A stretch of 64,000 nucleotides of DNA from Acheta domesticus. Its lineage: Eukaryota > Arthropoda > Insecta > Orthoptera > Gryllidae. The DNA lies in NCBI GenBank assembly GCA_031308135.1, contig JAHLJT010000631.1, positions 220,327,584 to 220,391,583 on the forward strand. Direction: 5' to 3'. Shown one piece after another: positions 22,362 to 33,615 of this stretch (the first letter of the stretch is position 1; each line of letters starts with the position of its first letter). The translations under genes were made by a program, and so were the position numbers. The notes under the pieces were generated by a model. It had not been told where the DNA came from. It did not search any database and was given only the letters and a program-made list of their open reading frames with translations.

Positions 22362-23842
22362 AGTGGTACTACAGAATCGCTCGGAATTTCCCATTTTAGA
22401 TCCCTATTTCCTTTGGACTCGCTAGCTATTCGGCCTTGCCACATTCTCTTGCCAGCTCCCATCAATCGCCGCCCAAAGTATATTTTTTGATATTCTAAAA
22501 ATTTCTTGGTTTCCTAATGGTAGAACGGGAATATTAATTGTAGAATATTAAAGAACACTAAAACCTCGTCTAAACTGGTAATTTTGTTTTGAAAAAAATG
22601 CAGCGTGTTTTAAGAAAATGGGGTTTAATCGCAACTAGAAATGCGAATTTTGAAGCTCTTTCTCACAGAAAAACTTCGAAAAACTTCATTTAAAGCCATT
22701 TGAAGCAATTACACTTACAAATTCAATAGTGTTTATAAATAGCTGGAAATGTGCATTTAAACGGTATGAGAGAACTTTCAAAAAATTGGATTTGTGTAAT
22801 TTTTGAAAAAACAAAAAATACTCCAAAATTAACTTTACGCCATATTAAAGAGTGTAAATTAGCACTATCCATTCGAAAAGTTTGAACAAAAAATTTGAAG
22901 ACTTTTCGAGAAAATGGCGTTTGAGCGTTTCAGAAAATATAGAATTTTGAGCTAGTTTTCACAGAAAACTATTCAACTTTCGAGAAACTTAACTTGACAT
23001 TATTTAAAGCACATATACTAATTAATATAATAATATGAACAAATCGCCGCTAATGTAAATATTAACGACGTGAAAGGCAGTGCAAAGAAATACATTTTTG
23101 TAATTTTTGAAAAAACAAAACAATAGAGCAATATGGAGTTAATGTCATCATATAGAGCATATTTAGAACTACCCCTACAAAAAGTTAAAAGAAAAAATTT
23201 GGAGCCTTTTTGAGAAATTCTGTTTTTTGTAATATTTTAAACTTTCAAATATTGTGTGCAATATTGCGGGAAAAGTATTAAAATTTTCAAAAAAATGTAC
23301 AGGGCCTTAGAGAAAGAACTCACTTTGGACAACAAATTTTATTTGAAGGAAAAATCTTATTCTTCAATTTTGTAATTCTAGGAAGACGCAGAAAAATTCA
23401 AACTTTTGCAATGTTCGAAAATTCAGAATTAACAGCGAAATTCGGACCTATGACAACTTAATAAGTGTGTTTTACTTATTCTGTAAGAAATTGAAAGAAA
23501 AAAAATTGGAGCCGTATTTGAGAAAATTTTGAAAATGGCCAAGGGGCTTCATGTAAAGTAACCCCAACTTTTGAAGAAAGTTTTTCAAAACCGCGGCTCA
23601 TTGAGTGGACGGAGATTGACCGGGGAATATCCATTTTAGAAGAAATCGCTAGTATGGTTTAAGCGCTATTTGTGTTCACAGACTGACGGACGGACAGATG
23701 GGCGGACTGACGAACGTTTTGAAAAAACACTTTTTTCGGTATCAAGGGACCCCAAAACGTGTATTTCCGTTAAAATCTGGAAATCGATTTTCCGCAGCAT
23801 TACATAACTTTCCCTATACTACGTATATTACTCCGTATTGAA
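22362..23842 (+). repeat. 1.6-kb repeat family, nearly full copy inserted behind the previous one
   Basis: Starts with AAGTGGTACTACAGAATCGC, contains all four modules, the GACGGACGGACAG tract (near 23683), the TTTCGGTATCAAGGGACC block and GCAGCATTACATAACTTTCC, and ends truncated just before the palindromic terminus. It lies within 1 kb of the signal-peptide exon of receptor gene 2, upstream of that gene. Confidence 0.78.
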
Positions 23843-23897
23843 GTAGCGTTTATTGTCGACAAAACAATTTTTACAGTTGGTGATAGTTTGGCACTAC

Positions 23898-24347
23898 TGT
23901 TATGTCGCGCTTATCACTTAGCGCATAACTTTCGGATTTGGCGCGCGTGGAGCAAGACAGCGCGCACTGGCGGGGATAGGGGGCGGCTGCGACAGCTAAG
24001 GACACGGCCCAGCAGGCTCGAGCCGTGAGAAACGAGTCACTGCCTAACATCGGCCCTTTAAAGGGAGCTGGCCGGCACCCCGACGGCAGTCCAGTCCAGA
24101 GAACCAGCAGCCAGAAGTCTAACGTCGTGGGTCGACGATCTCAGCTAGCAGTCAGCGGGAAACGTCCAGGAGCCGGGCATTGGAGATTGCCACGGACCGA
24201 GAATATGGCTGGCAACTGTTGTAAATAAAAAGTCAATAGGGTATTGGAAATTTCTTAGGACTGGCTATATGGCTGGCAACTATTGTAATTAATGAATCAA
24301 TAAATTGTTGTTGAGTTGGCGTGCGACTTTCATTTATGGACATAACA
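23898..24347 (+). mobile_element. LTR of a retrotransposon with adjoining primer-binding-site-like sequence
   Basis: A 450-bp GC-rich unit bounded by the perfect inverted heptamer TGTTATG ... CATAACA, with TG/CA ends and internal AATAAA-type signals (GTAAATAAAAAGTC near 24222; AATAAATTG near 24299). Immediately 3' stands actGGCaACGAGG, which resembles the TGGCGACGAGG-like primer-site region of insect Ty3/gypsy-type elements. No gag or pol follows; the leader has become a minisatellite. A second LTR is not in the window. Superfamily is inferred from the LTR/PBS look only. Confidence 0.6.
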
Positions 24348-24695
24348 ACTGGCAACGAGGAAAATTTGGAAGAAATTGTTGCTGTGCGGTCGTCGCCATA
24401 ACAATTGGCAACGAGGATAAACTCGGAGAGTGTTGTGGCTGCAGGCGTCGCCACGTAACAATTGGCGACGAGGAAAACGTGACAAAGTGCAGCTGTTGCT
24501 ATAACAATTGGCGAGGAAAACGCGACAAAGTGCTTTGGTATGTCGCCGTATCAAATGGCGATGAGGAATAAACTCGGAAGAAAGTTGTTGCTGTTCGGGC
24601 GTCGCCAATAACAATTGGCGAAGAGGAAAACTCGGGTGAGAATGGCTGCTGGGGTAAGTCGCCAGATAACAATTGGCGACAAGGTAAATTAGTAT
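24341..24695 (+). repeat. Minisatellite made from an LTR-end/primer-site junction, seven units
   Basis: The motif ATAACAATTGGCGACGAGG recurs with changes at about 24342, 24398, 24455, 24501, 24548, 24607 and 24665, a period of 46-60 bp. Between motifs lie related GTTGCTGT..GGGCGTCGCC segments. The first unit is the true LTR end and its adjoining site; the rest are tandem derivatives. Confidence 0.8.
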
Positions 24696-25030
24696 GCGCA
24701 ATGGCAGAATGGCGTGCAGTGATGAAAGCCGCTTCTGCCTGCAAGCCAGTAATAGTCGTTTGCGTGTGCGACGTCGCCAAGGCGAGCGCGTGCGAACAGT
24801 GTATGTTCGTCCACGTCACGTAGGGCCCACCCCGGGAGTGATGGTGTGGGGTGCCATCAACTACAACGCGCGTCCGTCTTTGGTGTTCGTGGAGGGATCA
24901 TTGGCCAGCGCTGGATACATCCATGCTGTCTGTGCTGATACCTTTCTTGCAACGGGAGGGTGGTGCGCTGTTCCAGCAGGACAATGCCCGCCCCCATATT
25001 GCCCGCGCCGCATTACTGACATCAGTGTGA
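24695..25030 (+). pseudogene. Tc1-type transposase fragment (central catalytic part)
   Basis: The frame reads CSDESRFCLQASNSRLRVRR, then RRQGERVRTVYVRPRHVG, TPGVMVWGAINYNARPSLV, i.e. the first catalytic Asp block of a DD34E transposase and the V-M-V-W-G-A-I block. Near 24965 the frame shifts; the second Asp block is visible in another frame as FQQDNARPHIARA. The N-terminal DNA-binding part and the final Glu block are missing. It directly follows the minisatellite. Confidence 0.85.
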
Positions 25031-26589
25031 CCCTCATCAAAAAGACAATTTTTAATTATAAGTAAATATTGATTAACAGGATATCTCAAACAGAATTTTA
25101 TTTCACTTATACGTAACATTTGCGGATACATATGAAGTACAGAGATATAATGCTGTTAACATAATGCAGTGCTGAAAATAATGCTGCAAATAACAGGTGT
25201 CGAGATTTTAATTTCAGTAATCGTATCTACAATGCCGTTTTTTCTGTTCAACATAAAATCTGTGTTTTCTGCCTTATCGCAATATCTTGTTCCTATACAT
25301 AGTAAATTACTTACTCTAACATTGGAGAAAGAGCAACCAGAGACGTCGAACGAGAGTTTGGCTACTCAGCTGGGTAAGACCTCCCCACAGGTGAGTGAGA
25401 AAAGAAAAGAGGAAGATATTTAGCTACCATTGGAGCTGAATCTACTGTGACTGCAAAATCGTCGCCACCATCTTATGGTCGAGATCCAATGATTCAGCTA
25501 GACCTTCTACTAGTGCTGCTGTTAATGCACCTACCTCCCAGGGTCAGTAGCCCTCCGAAGACTCCAATGAGTCAAATCCCTATGCTGATTTCTTCTTCTC
25601 CCCTGTATAGAAGGCCTAACCTCAAGGCAGGAAGAAGGCCAGTGATCCCCTGCTCCGACACTTGTCCAAAGGGAGCGGAAACGTCTTTACAGGTGGAGAT
25701 AAGCAAGCAGCCTTGTATCGATTCCCTTCCAAAAACTCGGCTCACAGGTAGTGGCCCTGAGTAACTTACAATGATAGACATTACCTCCCTGGAAGCAGGT
25801 AGGGGGCGATCCCCTGACGAGGAGGGCGCTATAGTTTCACTGATGAATCAGCAGCTTTCGGCTGTGCCCGTCCTCTTTGATTCTGTTTTATCTACCATTG
25901 ACACGGTCCATTCCCACACTGCTGGTCGGTTGGACGGAACCAAACTTTTATTGAGTCCCTCGGCTGCTATGACGCCCGGAGTCGTAAATACTGAAACTTG
26001 TCTCAACAGCGCCGCACCAGATGCCAAGCCTAATTGGAAGGAAAATATTTCAACTTGGATAGAACCTGGTTCTCAAACTAATGTAGATCAAAAACTCGTT
26101 GAGATGGGAAATGAACTCAAAAGAAATATTTAATTCCAGGACCAATTGAACGAGATCTATGCCAAGTTGGTGGAGATTTTGGGCGGCTCCTCTGTATCTA
26201 CCACCACCAGTCCTAAAAGGCCCCGTAGACATGGAGGCAAACGCGCTAGGAAGCGCTACTCTAATGCTAGGGCGCAGGACCTTTTTAAGAATGATCCAGC
26301 GCTTTTGCTAAGTGCATTAGAACGGGCATTGACTGTACTAGTGTTGATCAACAGCACCTTAATAGGGATGAGGTTAATGTCCTGTACAAATCCATCTGGG
26401 GTAATACGTCCCCGATTCGGCATTCCGAGAGGGCGATAAATTGTCGACACCTGAAATGGACCCAGACAAAGTTCTATACTGCGGTACAAGTTGCCGAAAT
26501 TAAAAGTCGTCTGGCTGGAATGAAAAATGCCACGGCTCCAGGACCAGATAAGAGAAAAGTGAGCCACATATCTTCAGGAGCAAAAATTG

Positions 26590-27441
26590 AAATTTCTTCC
26601 CTATTGTACACCCAAATTTTATACAGTGGCTTTGTGCCTTCCGGGTGGAAAGACAATCGCACCATCCCTCATACTAAAAGAGGGTAAGGATAATAAGTTT
26701 GTCACGAACTATCGCCCCATCACAATTAGTTCTCTGCTATGCAGAATCTTTTGGGGCATCATGGACAAACGCATTCGATCCGTGATGAAGGTTAATCCAC
26801 GACAGAAAGGATTTATCCCTGAACCTGGTTATTTCGCTAACGTTCAAATTCTTCACGAAGCAGCGACATGAAAAAAGGTGAGGGTGGTGTCGGCGTTGTG
26901 CTAGATATATCCAAAGCTTTTGACAGTGTTCCTCACGCGGCGATTCGTTGGGCTCTGTCCAGGAAAGGAATCCCTGACACCTTTACCAATTTGGTAAAGG
27001 ACTCTTACGCCGTACGTTTCCACCATCATTCAGCACCCCTCTAAAGGAATCGAGGTGTCCAATTCGTAGAGGAGTTAAACAGGGGACCCCTTGTCACCAC
27101 TCCTTTTTAATCCCATTATGGAGTGCCTTCTTGAGAAATTGGAAAATATGTCAGGATACAAGCTATTGGAAAGGAGTGTGTCCGTGTTAGCATTTGCTGA
27201 CGATCTGGTGCTGTTAGCAAAAGATGCCCCAGGAGCTCAAGAATTGGTTTATATGGTGGTAGAATATCTTGGGACCCTCGGTATGACATTGTCTGTCTCG
27301 AAGTGTTCATCATTTCAAATTACAACCTTTGAAAGATCCTGGTTCATTAAGGACCCCTGTCTAGAAAGGTTGGGGGAGAGAATTCCTCTACTCAGTAATG
27401 ATCATACTCTAACATACCTGGGAGTGAACTATTCTATCTGA
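26590..27441 (+). pseudogene. R2-type reverse transcriptase domain, frameshifted
   Basis: Blocks are NYRPITISSLLCRIFW (26710), VLDISKAFDSVPHAAIRWAL (26900, motif A Asp), then a frame change, and LSPLLFNPIMECLLEKL (27092, motif B) and VLAFADDLVLLAKD (27185, intact FADD). Finger and palm order is correct. Frames change at about 26680, 26870 and 27040-27090. Confidence 0.78.
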
Positions 27442-28239
27442 ATGGTTTCCCATGTAAAGCATTCATATCGAATTTGATGGACGCAGTGACGAGGCTTCAG
27501 AGGGCGCATTTAAAGCCTACTCAGAAGTTGGCATTACTTCATACATATATAATGACACATTACCTTTACCAATTGGTATTATCGATGCCATCTATGTCGA
27601 TGCTCAGGAAGCGGACGGTCAAATCAGAGTGGCAGTCAAACAGTTCTTACATCTGCATATGAGTACTACAGATGGCTTATTCTACCTGGCCATGAGAGAT
27701 GGAGGACTGAGATTGCTGCGGCTCGCCCAACACGTTCCCAGGGTAGCGCTGAACCTGGGATTACGATTAGAAAAATCTTCAGATCCCATTTGCAGATGGC
27801 TGAGCTCCTGTCCGAGTTTCTACCTAACGAACATTGAAAACCGCCAGAACACTAAGACTCAACTGGCCCTATACAAGATTTAAGGGTTTATAAGAAGAAA
27901 TGCACCTGATGACGAGGTAGCCGCTTGGGAGAAACTGGAATTCCAAAGGAGAGGGGTTAAGGCGCATATAAACGATCCGATTGGAAAGATTGCCTTTTTG
28001 AAAGATTATAATCTTCTGAAACCTGGTCTTTTTATAACTGCACTCCAATTGAGATAAAATACCGCTACGAATAGAACTACTCTTAGTAGAGGGAGGCCCA
28101 AGGAGGATGTACACAGCAGGAAGTGCAATACAGCGGTAGAAGCCATGAATCACATCCTCGGTCAAGTGCATTTTTACGAAGTCAGCAAGAATAAAGCGTC
28201 ATGACGAGATTAAAAATTTCGTATAGGGGAAGATGTTTC

Positions 28240-28660
28240 GGAAATCGGACACTGTGGTATCCACGGAAGCCACTTTCACTGTTGCCGAAGGGGTTAGACT
28301 CAAACCTGACCTGGTAATAAAAAGCCTGGAAGGGGTCCACGTGTTCGATGTGACTGTCCGCACGAAGATGGGTCTAGCCTTCTAAAAGCAGGAGAGGAAA
28401 TGGTGGTAAAATACCAACCAGTCATTCCCCTGGCAGCCCAACTTCATGGAGTGTCCAACGCCAGAATCCTGCCAGTGGTGGTAGTACCTCAGGGGCTATG
28501 CCAAGATCCACAGTCAGTGCCCTCAAGTCGTTGGGGATCACGTCTCGAGGGGATCTCCTGACAATCTTGTTAATTGCTCTCAGAAGCTCTACACACAATT
28601 TGTAAACTATGATGGAGCAATTTAGCATTGCTGGTAGTAAATGTAGAAAAGGAAGTCTTG
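28240..28660 (+). pseudogene. R2-type restriction-like endonuclease region
   Basis: GVRLKPDLVIKSLEGVHVFD near 28290-28349, continuing VTVRTK, carries the K-P-D ... D spacing of the endonuclease active site found at the C-terminus of R2-like elements. After a stop, a second frame gives KYQPVIPLAAQL, and another SGAMPRSTVSALKSLGITSR, matching the distal domain. Dead. Confidence 0.66.
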
Positions 28661-29228
28661 GTCCTGTGAGGAAATCATTAATCTTTTTACCGATGGTAAG
28701 CACATTTCTGACGGCAACATCCCCGTTGAGGAGGACTGTAACCAATTAATTAAAAATGCTTTTTAGGAGGCAGGAATATACTATATCGAAGTATAGAAAA
28801 CAATTTTTCGGTTATCATATTAAACATTTGTTTTCACTTCACTACCTATTAAAGAAGTAATTTACTATAAATAGATGCTAGAAAAAATAGGTTTTTTGGG
28901 AATTACGGTTCCTCAATTTTTTCTAGAAAAATCAACACATTACACATTTATACGTGTAAGAGAAAGAAAAATGTATTTTTATGGAAATTTTTTCATGTAA
29001 CATACTATGCCCGAGAGTGTTCGAGACAGGAAACTGTTATACCAAACATTTATTTTGATCAAAGATGTTTATGGGACAATAAAAAAAATTACACGAAAAT
29101 ACCCGTTTTTGGGCAGCATGATATGTTTGTGCAATATCGTCAACTATTGTTTGTAAGTGGAACTCATTTAATTTCTATTAACGACTTAATGTTGAATATC
29201 TACGTAGCTTCTTACTTGAGCTGCATCT
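28661..29228. other. No gene seen
   Basis: AT-rich sequence after the R2-type element, with no rDNA-like flank and no open frame of note. Confidence 0.5.
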
Positions 29229-29450
29229 GAGAATTTAATATCAACTTCCGAAGGCTAACAAAACATTAATTAATTAAGGCTAATTAAACATTTCGCAGCA
29301 ACAAACACAAATTATTAAAACAAAGTCCCTAGTCCCAGTGTCATATCTACCTGTAGTCAAATAGTAATTGCTGCGATTTTTCCTGCTAATTATAGTATTA
29401 ATGATATATTAGTCCCTAATATGCCTAAGACTCCTCAAACCTATCGCAAC
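29229..29450 (+). repeat. Direct repeat unit shared with 31643-31868
   Basis: High similarity over ~220 bp: CAACTTCCGAAGGCTAA, GGCTAATTAAAC, AAATTATTAAAACAAAGT, CATCTACCTGTAGT and CTGCTAATTATAGTATTAAT are shared. In this copy it runs almost directly into the retroelement copy at 29450. Confidence 0.75.
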
Positions 29451-29985
29451 AGAGTATCGCGAAGACAAACATTTTTCTAGCTGAGCCCGGCAGACGTTGT
29501 TCTGCCCCTATATCTCTCTCTTTCCCCTTCCCTCTCTCTCTTTCCCCGTCTCTCTCTCTCTTTCCCTGTCTCTCTTCTCTTTCCCCGTCTCTCCCTCTTT
29601 CTTTCCCCGTCTCTCTCTCTCTTTCCCCGTCTCTCTTTCTCCGTCTCTCTCCGTGTTATTCACATTTAATAGCATATTCTGCACATCGCTGAGCAGGTGC
29701 ATAATATGGAGAAACACCGTGTATTTCACACGACGGTATTTCACCGGGGTGAAATACCGTCGTGTGTAGCGGGTTGCCGAGACATTTCGTCCGAAAAACT
29801 AAAACAAATTAGGGTGGACCACCCTAATCACTAAGGGGTATAAAAATAGATAAAAACTATTCTGAGACCTACTGAATATATATATAAAATTTCATCAAAA
29901 TCGGTCCAGCCGTCTCGGAGGACTAAACTGGTAACTAAAACTGTGACACGAGAATTTTATATATATATATGTAGAGAGAGATAAA
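29450..29985 (+). mobile_element. Short retroelement copy 1 (AGCTGA-CCC head, pyrimidine tract, TATA tail)
   Basis: Head TCTAGCTGAGCCCGGCAGAC then GTTGTTCTGCCCCTATAT, a CTCTCTTTCCCC tract (29510-29655), a middle part with GGTGGACCACCC and CACTAAGGGGTATAAA, and a 3' end with AAATTTCATCAAAATCGGTC, CAGCCGT and GTGACACGAGAATTTTATAT followed by TA repeats. The 3' half is of a type very widespread in insect genomes as the tail of non-LTR elements and derived SINEs. Non-coding here. Confidence 0.65.
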
Positions 29986-31642
29986 ATATTTTATTTATAT
30001 TGTAAATCATCCTTAGTTTAATAGTATGACAAAATATTTACCCCATTTCCAAAAGAAGTTGAATTACTATGTTGTATGTGGTTTTCGGTTCGAATGTAGT
30101 AAATTGACAGGAAAAATATTTTTTCCCATTAGGAAACGTCTCTTTCGTATGAGATTTTACTCCATGCTAACATCAGAATACTGAGTATCATGTAGATTAT
30201 TTATGAAAAGAGGCCGATTTTGATGTGTCTTCTATATTCCCCCGTCTATATTCGTCTCCTAGTTAACGGTTTTAAACAAATAAGGTATCAAAAAAAGAGA
30301 AAAAATTAGGAGTTGAGGAAATTATGTATCGAACAGATCGCAGCTTTCTTTCATTAATAAAATGCTACGGAATGTACGTTGTTTGAAATACCCGGCTGGA
30401 ATGGAAACGAGATGTCGTCTTGGGCATCTTCGAAAATTGGCGGCAAATGGAACAATAACATGGCGGAGCGAGTGAAGCTCAGAGAATGTGTTGCGTCGTG
30501 AAAACGATTGTAACCGACGAAATGACTATTGTTACTAATGGTAAGTATTTAATGAACTTTCATATACACTAGCTGAACCCGTGTGATTACATCAGACAAA
30601 AGGAGAGCTGTAGAAAAGTGAAAAAGAAAAATACTGCACTTCCATAAACCTTTTTCATTTGTTAAATGGTATGTACTATTATCTATGAAATGTTATTAAA
30701 TATATCCATGTATTTCGATCTGTAATTATCACATGCTGTGCGTTTCCACGTACACTTTAAATAGTTTTTAAAAATATTCATAGGGAGCGAGTTGTACAAA
30801 TTGCTGATATACATTCATGACTTGTTACTTGGCAGGAAGATTTATTGGAGGACATGTTGGCTAAGTTACTGAAATGCTAAGTACTATTATCTAAAGAATG
30901 TTATGTAATACATCGATGTATTTTGCTATGCAAATATTAATACACACAGTGCATTTCCATGTACCATCTAAATCATTATTTAAGACAGAATTCGTAGTCA
31001 ATCATTAAGTAATAAGGAAATACTAAGCAATTAGGAGTTCCTCAAAATGAGAGGTCACTTAAGGAGGCTTGTATTTCTTAAACGTCCCTTAGGCAGAAAT
31101 GAGTGTACCTTAAGGTATCGGAAATGATGCACTGATGCATTTTCATCAGCCGACCCAGTGCTTAACAGTGGTTTCCTTGGTCGTTGGCTCTAATCGCGTG
31201 TTTTTGTTGTAACTTTTGTTTGTTGTTGAATTTATACTATAAGCAATTTTACGAAGCTTATACAGATGAGAATGTTTGCTTTTTATCAGTTCAAAATGCG
31301 AAATCTCTCGCTATGATGGAAACTACAAAATTCTTGATGTTACGTACCAACGTTTCTGAAACTACAGAAACAAAGAAATTTCAGTAATGATCACTACACT
31401 TTATTACTGATCAAGTGATAATTGCATCATTACATCATGTAAATCAATCAGGGTTTTCTTTACCTATTGTTGCACTAAATGGCAGTAAAAACGAAAATCT
31501 ATATATTAAAAGACCGCAGGAGAAAATAATTAACGATAATAAATAAATCTTCTCCAAAGAAAAATAATTTAAAAAATTGTTATAAAATACATGTACACAT
31601 TTTTAACTATTCAACAATGAATCTGTTCCCCGTTTTGTACAT

Positions 31643-31868
31643 TCGAGAATTTATTATCAACTTCCGAAGGCTAAATAAACATTAATTAAGGCTAATTAAA
31701 CCTTTCACTGCAACAAACATCACAAATTATTAAAACAAAGTTCCTAGTCCCAATGTCACATCTACCTGTAGTGAAATAGTAATTTCTGTGCTTTTTTCCC
31801 TGCTAATTATAGTATTAATGATATATTAGTCTTTATTATGCTTAAGATACCTAAAAACCTAACGTTAT
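31643..31868 (+). repeat. Direct repeat unit shared with 29229-29450
   Basis: Second copy of the unit described at 29229. Here it is separated from the downstream retroelement copy by ~830 bp of unrelated sequence. Confidence 0.75.
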
Positions 31869-32699
31869 AACTCGACCAAGCGAAGAATGAAGGCTACGAT
31901 TGCGGCGCGTCGTGGAACTAACAGTGAAAACACGGGTCTGTACAGTCACTTTCGCTAACAAAAGTCACCAGGAGTATGAAGCGAGTTCAGAGACTGCTTC
32001 TATGGAATTACCATGGTCTCCTTCATAGAAGTTGTGAATCAGCTGATAAAATGTAACTTCAGAGACACATCATGCAAGATTTGCACTGACTTTAATTTTG
32101 TTCCTTTAAATTGCTTTCTTTACTTTTCACCGTTCTAGTACAAAACTATTATAAAAAGTTTTGTTTATATAGAATTTTTAATACTTATTCATTGAATTTA
32201 AACATCTTGTATTCTCCTTCATTCATCTTTTTTCCATAGGCTTTAGACGGATAGTTAGGTATGCAATAAAATATCAAAACATTAACTTTACTGTCAGAAA
32301 TATCTATAATATTATTCATTGTGGTGGTAGTTACTTCTTACATAAAAAAATTTATTTGATATATATTCAGAGAAACTACTTAAGTTAAAATAAACGATTT
32401 ATATGAATGTTACTACGAAAGAATTAGTTTCAAAATTTCGAATCGATTTGCAGAGAAAAGTGTACTTTTATATCTTCCAGTATGAGGTGCAGACATGTCC
32501 AAATATAGTTAAAATTTTAATTGGGAAGATACTAGATTTGCAACGAAATAAATCGGGCTTTCATTCGCAATAGTTTGGCACGGTCCCATTTTAATTTTGA
32601 ATCGAGTATTCTTATATCTCCATCTCTGTCGTTTCGGTTGTAAACACAGACGGTGGCGCGCTCCTGTAAACATCATTCTCAACTTGGTGGAGCTATAAC

Positions 32700-33223
32700 A
32701 ATGTATCGCGGAGACAAACATTTTCTAGCTGACCCCTGAGAGCCCCTGTGCCCCTGAGAGAGATATAGGGGCAGACGTTGTTCTGCCCCTATATCTCTCT
32801 TTTTCCTTCCCTCTCTTTCTCCGTCTCTCTCCCTTTCCCCCGTCTCTCTTTCCCCGTCTCTGTCTTTCTCCGTCTCTCTCTCTTTCTCGTCTCACTCTCT
32901 TTCTCCGTCTCTCTCTTTCTCCGCCTCTCCCCGTGTTATTCACATTTAATTGCAAATTCTGCACATCGCTGTCCAGGTGCGTAATATGGAGAACAACCAC
33001 GTAGCTGGTGAAATACCACCGTGTGAAATACCTTCCGTGTGCAGCTGGTTGCCTAAAACGTTTCGTGCGAAAATTAAAAAAATTGGGGTGGACCACCCTT
33101 ATCACTAAGGGGTATAAAATAGATTACAATCTATTCTCAGACCTACTGAATATACATATAAAATTTCATCAAAATCTGTCATGCCGTTTTGGAGGAGTAC
33201 GGTAACTAAAACTGTGACACGAG

Positions 33224-33283
<60 letters not shown>
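32700..33283 (+). mobile_element. Short retroelement copy 2, ending in a 50-bp TA run
   Basis: Same order of parts as copy 1: TATCGCGGAGACAAACATTTTC, AGCTGACCCC, GCAGACGTTGTTCTGCC, pyrimidine tract (32795-32930), CGTGTTATTCACATTTAAT, GGTGGACCACCC, CACTAAGGGGTATAAA and GTGACACGAGAATTTTATAT, then (TA)n at 33229-33282. The head of this copy has a short local duplication (CCCCTGAGAG twice). Confidence 0.68.
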
Positions 33284-33285
<2 letters not shown>

Positions 33286-33329
33286 ATTATTAATGAAATG
33301 TTAATGAATTTAATTGGAATGCTATTATT

Positions 33330-33615
33330 AGCATCTTCATAAGAGGAGGGATTGTTAAACCTCTCTTTGTTAAATTTCTTCTTTCGTCGATGATAGGAAC
33401 AAGATTTACGAAAACGAAACCAGCTTATATTCTTCTTCTTTGTATTTTTCCAATGGGTTATCAGCATCTCTGAAATGCTTATTCGTTACGCGGACGATAT
33501 TTTGAGTGTAAAACTCAAAATACTTCATAAAATCATCGTCGTTGTCTGCCGTGTCGTGCAAACTTAGTATGTGTTCGCAGACTTTACTTAACCAACGGCG
33601 AATACTTAAGGTCAC
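33330..33615 (-). pseudogene. Unrecognised coding-like fragment
   Basis: A 69-residue frame beginning MTLSIRRWLSKVCEHILSLH, with DNDDDFMKYFEFYTQNIVRV and EKYKEEEYKLVSFS, overlapped and continued in another frame by RKSCSYHRRKKKFNKERFNN. The charged, non-repetitive composition is unlike neighbouring repeats and suggests part of a real, now broken gene or transposase. I cannot assign a family. Confidence 0.3.

Larger units (their letters stand above)
25330..28660 (+). mobile_element. Decayed R2-type non-LTR retrotransposon
   Basis: A long plus-strand region of broken coding sequence. In order: a basic segment KRARKRYSNARAQDLFKND (26246), reverse transcriptase blocks (26690-27440) and a C-terminal restriction-like endonuclease region (28240-28650). 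This single-ORF layout, with RT followed by a KPD...D endonuclease, is that of R2 and its relatives. Stops and frameshifts are numerous, so the copy is old. Classical R2 lives in 28S rDNA, but no rDNA is recognisable on either side here. N-terminal zinc fingers were not found, so the 5' limit is uncertain. Confidence 0.68.

Noticed and set aside
24341..24695. CRISPR-like array
   Set aside because: Units vary from 46 to 60 bp, spacers resemble one another, and the unit equals an LTR/primer-site junction in a eukaryotic genome.
29497..29769. Ser/Leu/Phe-rich and Arg/Glu-rich frames
   Set aside because: Pyrimidine tract of a retroelement; the same occurs at 32725-33105.
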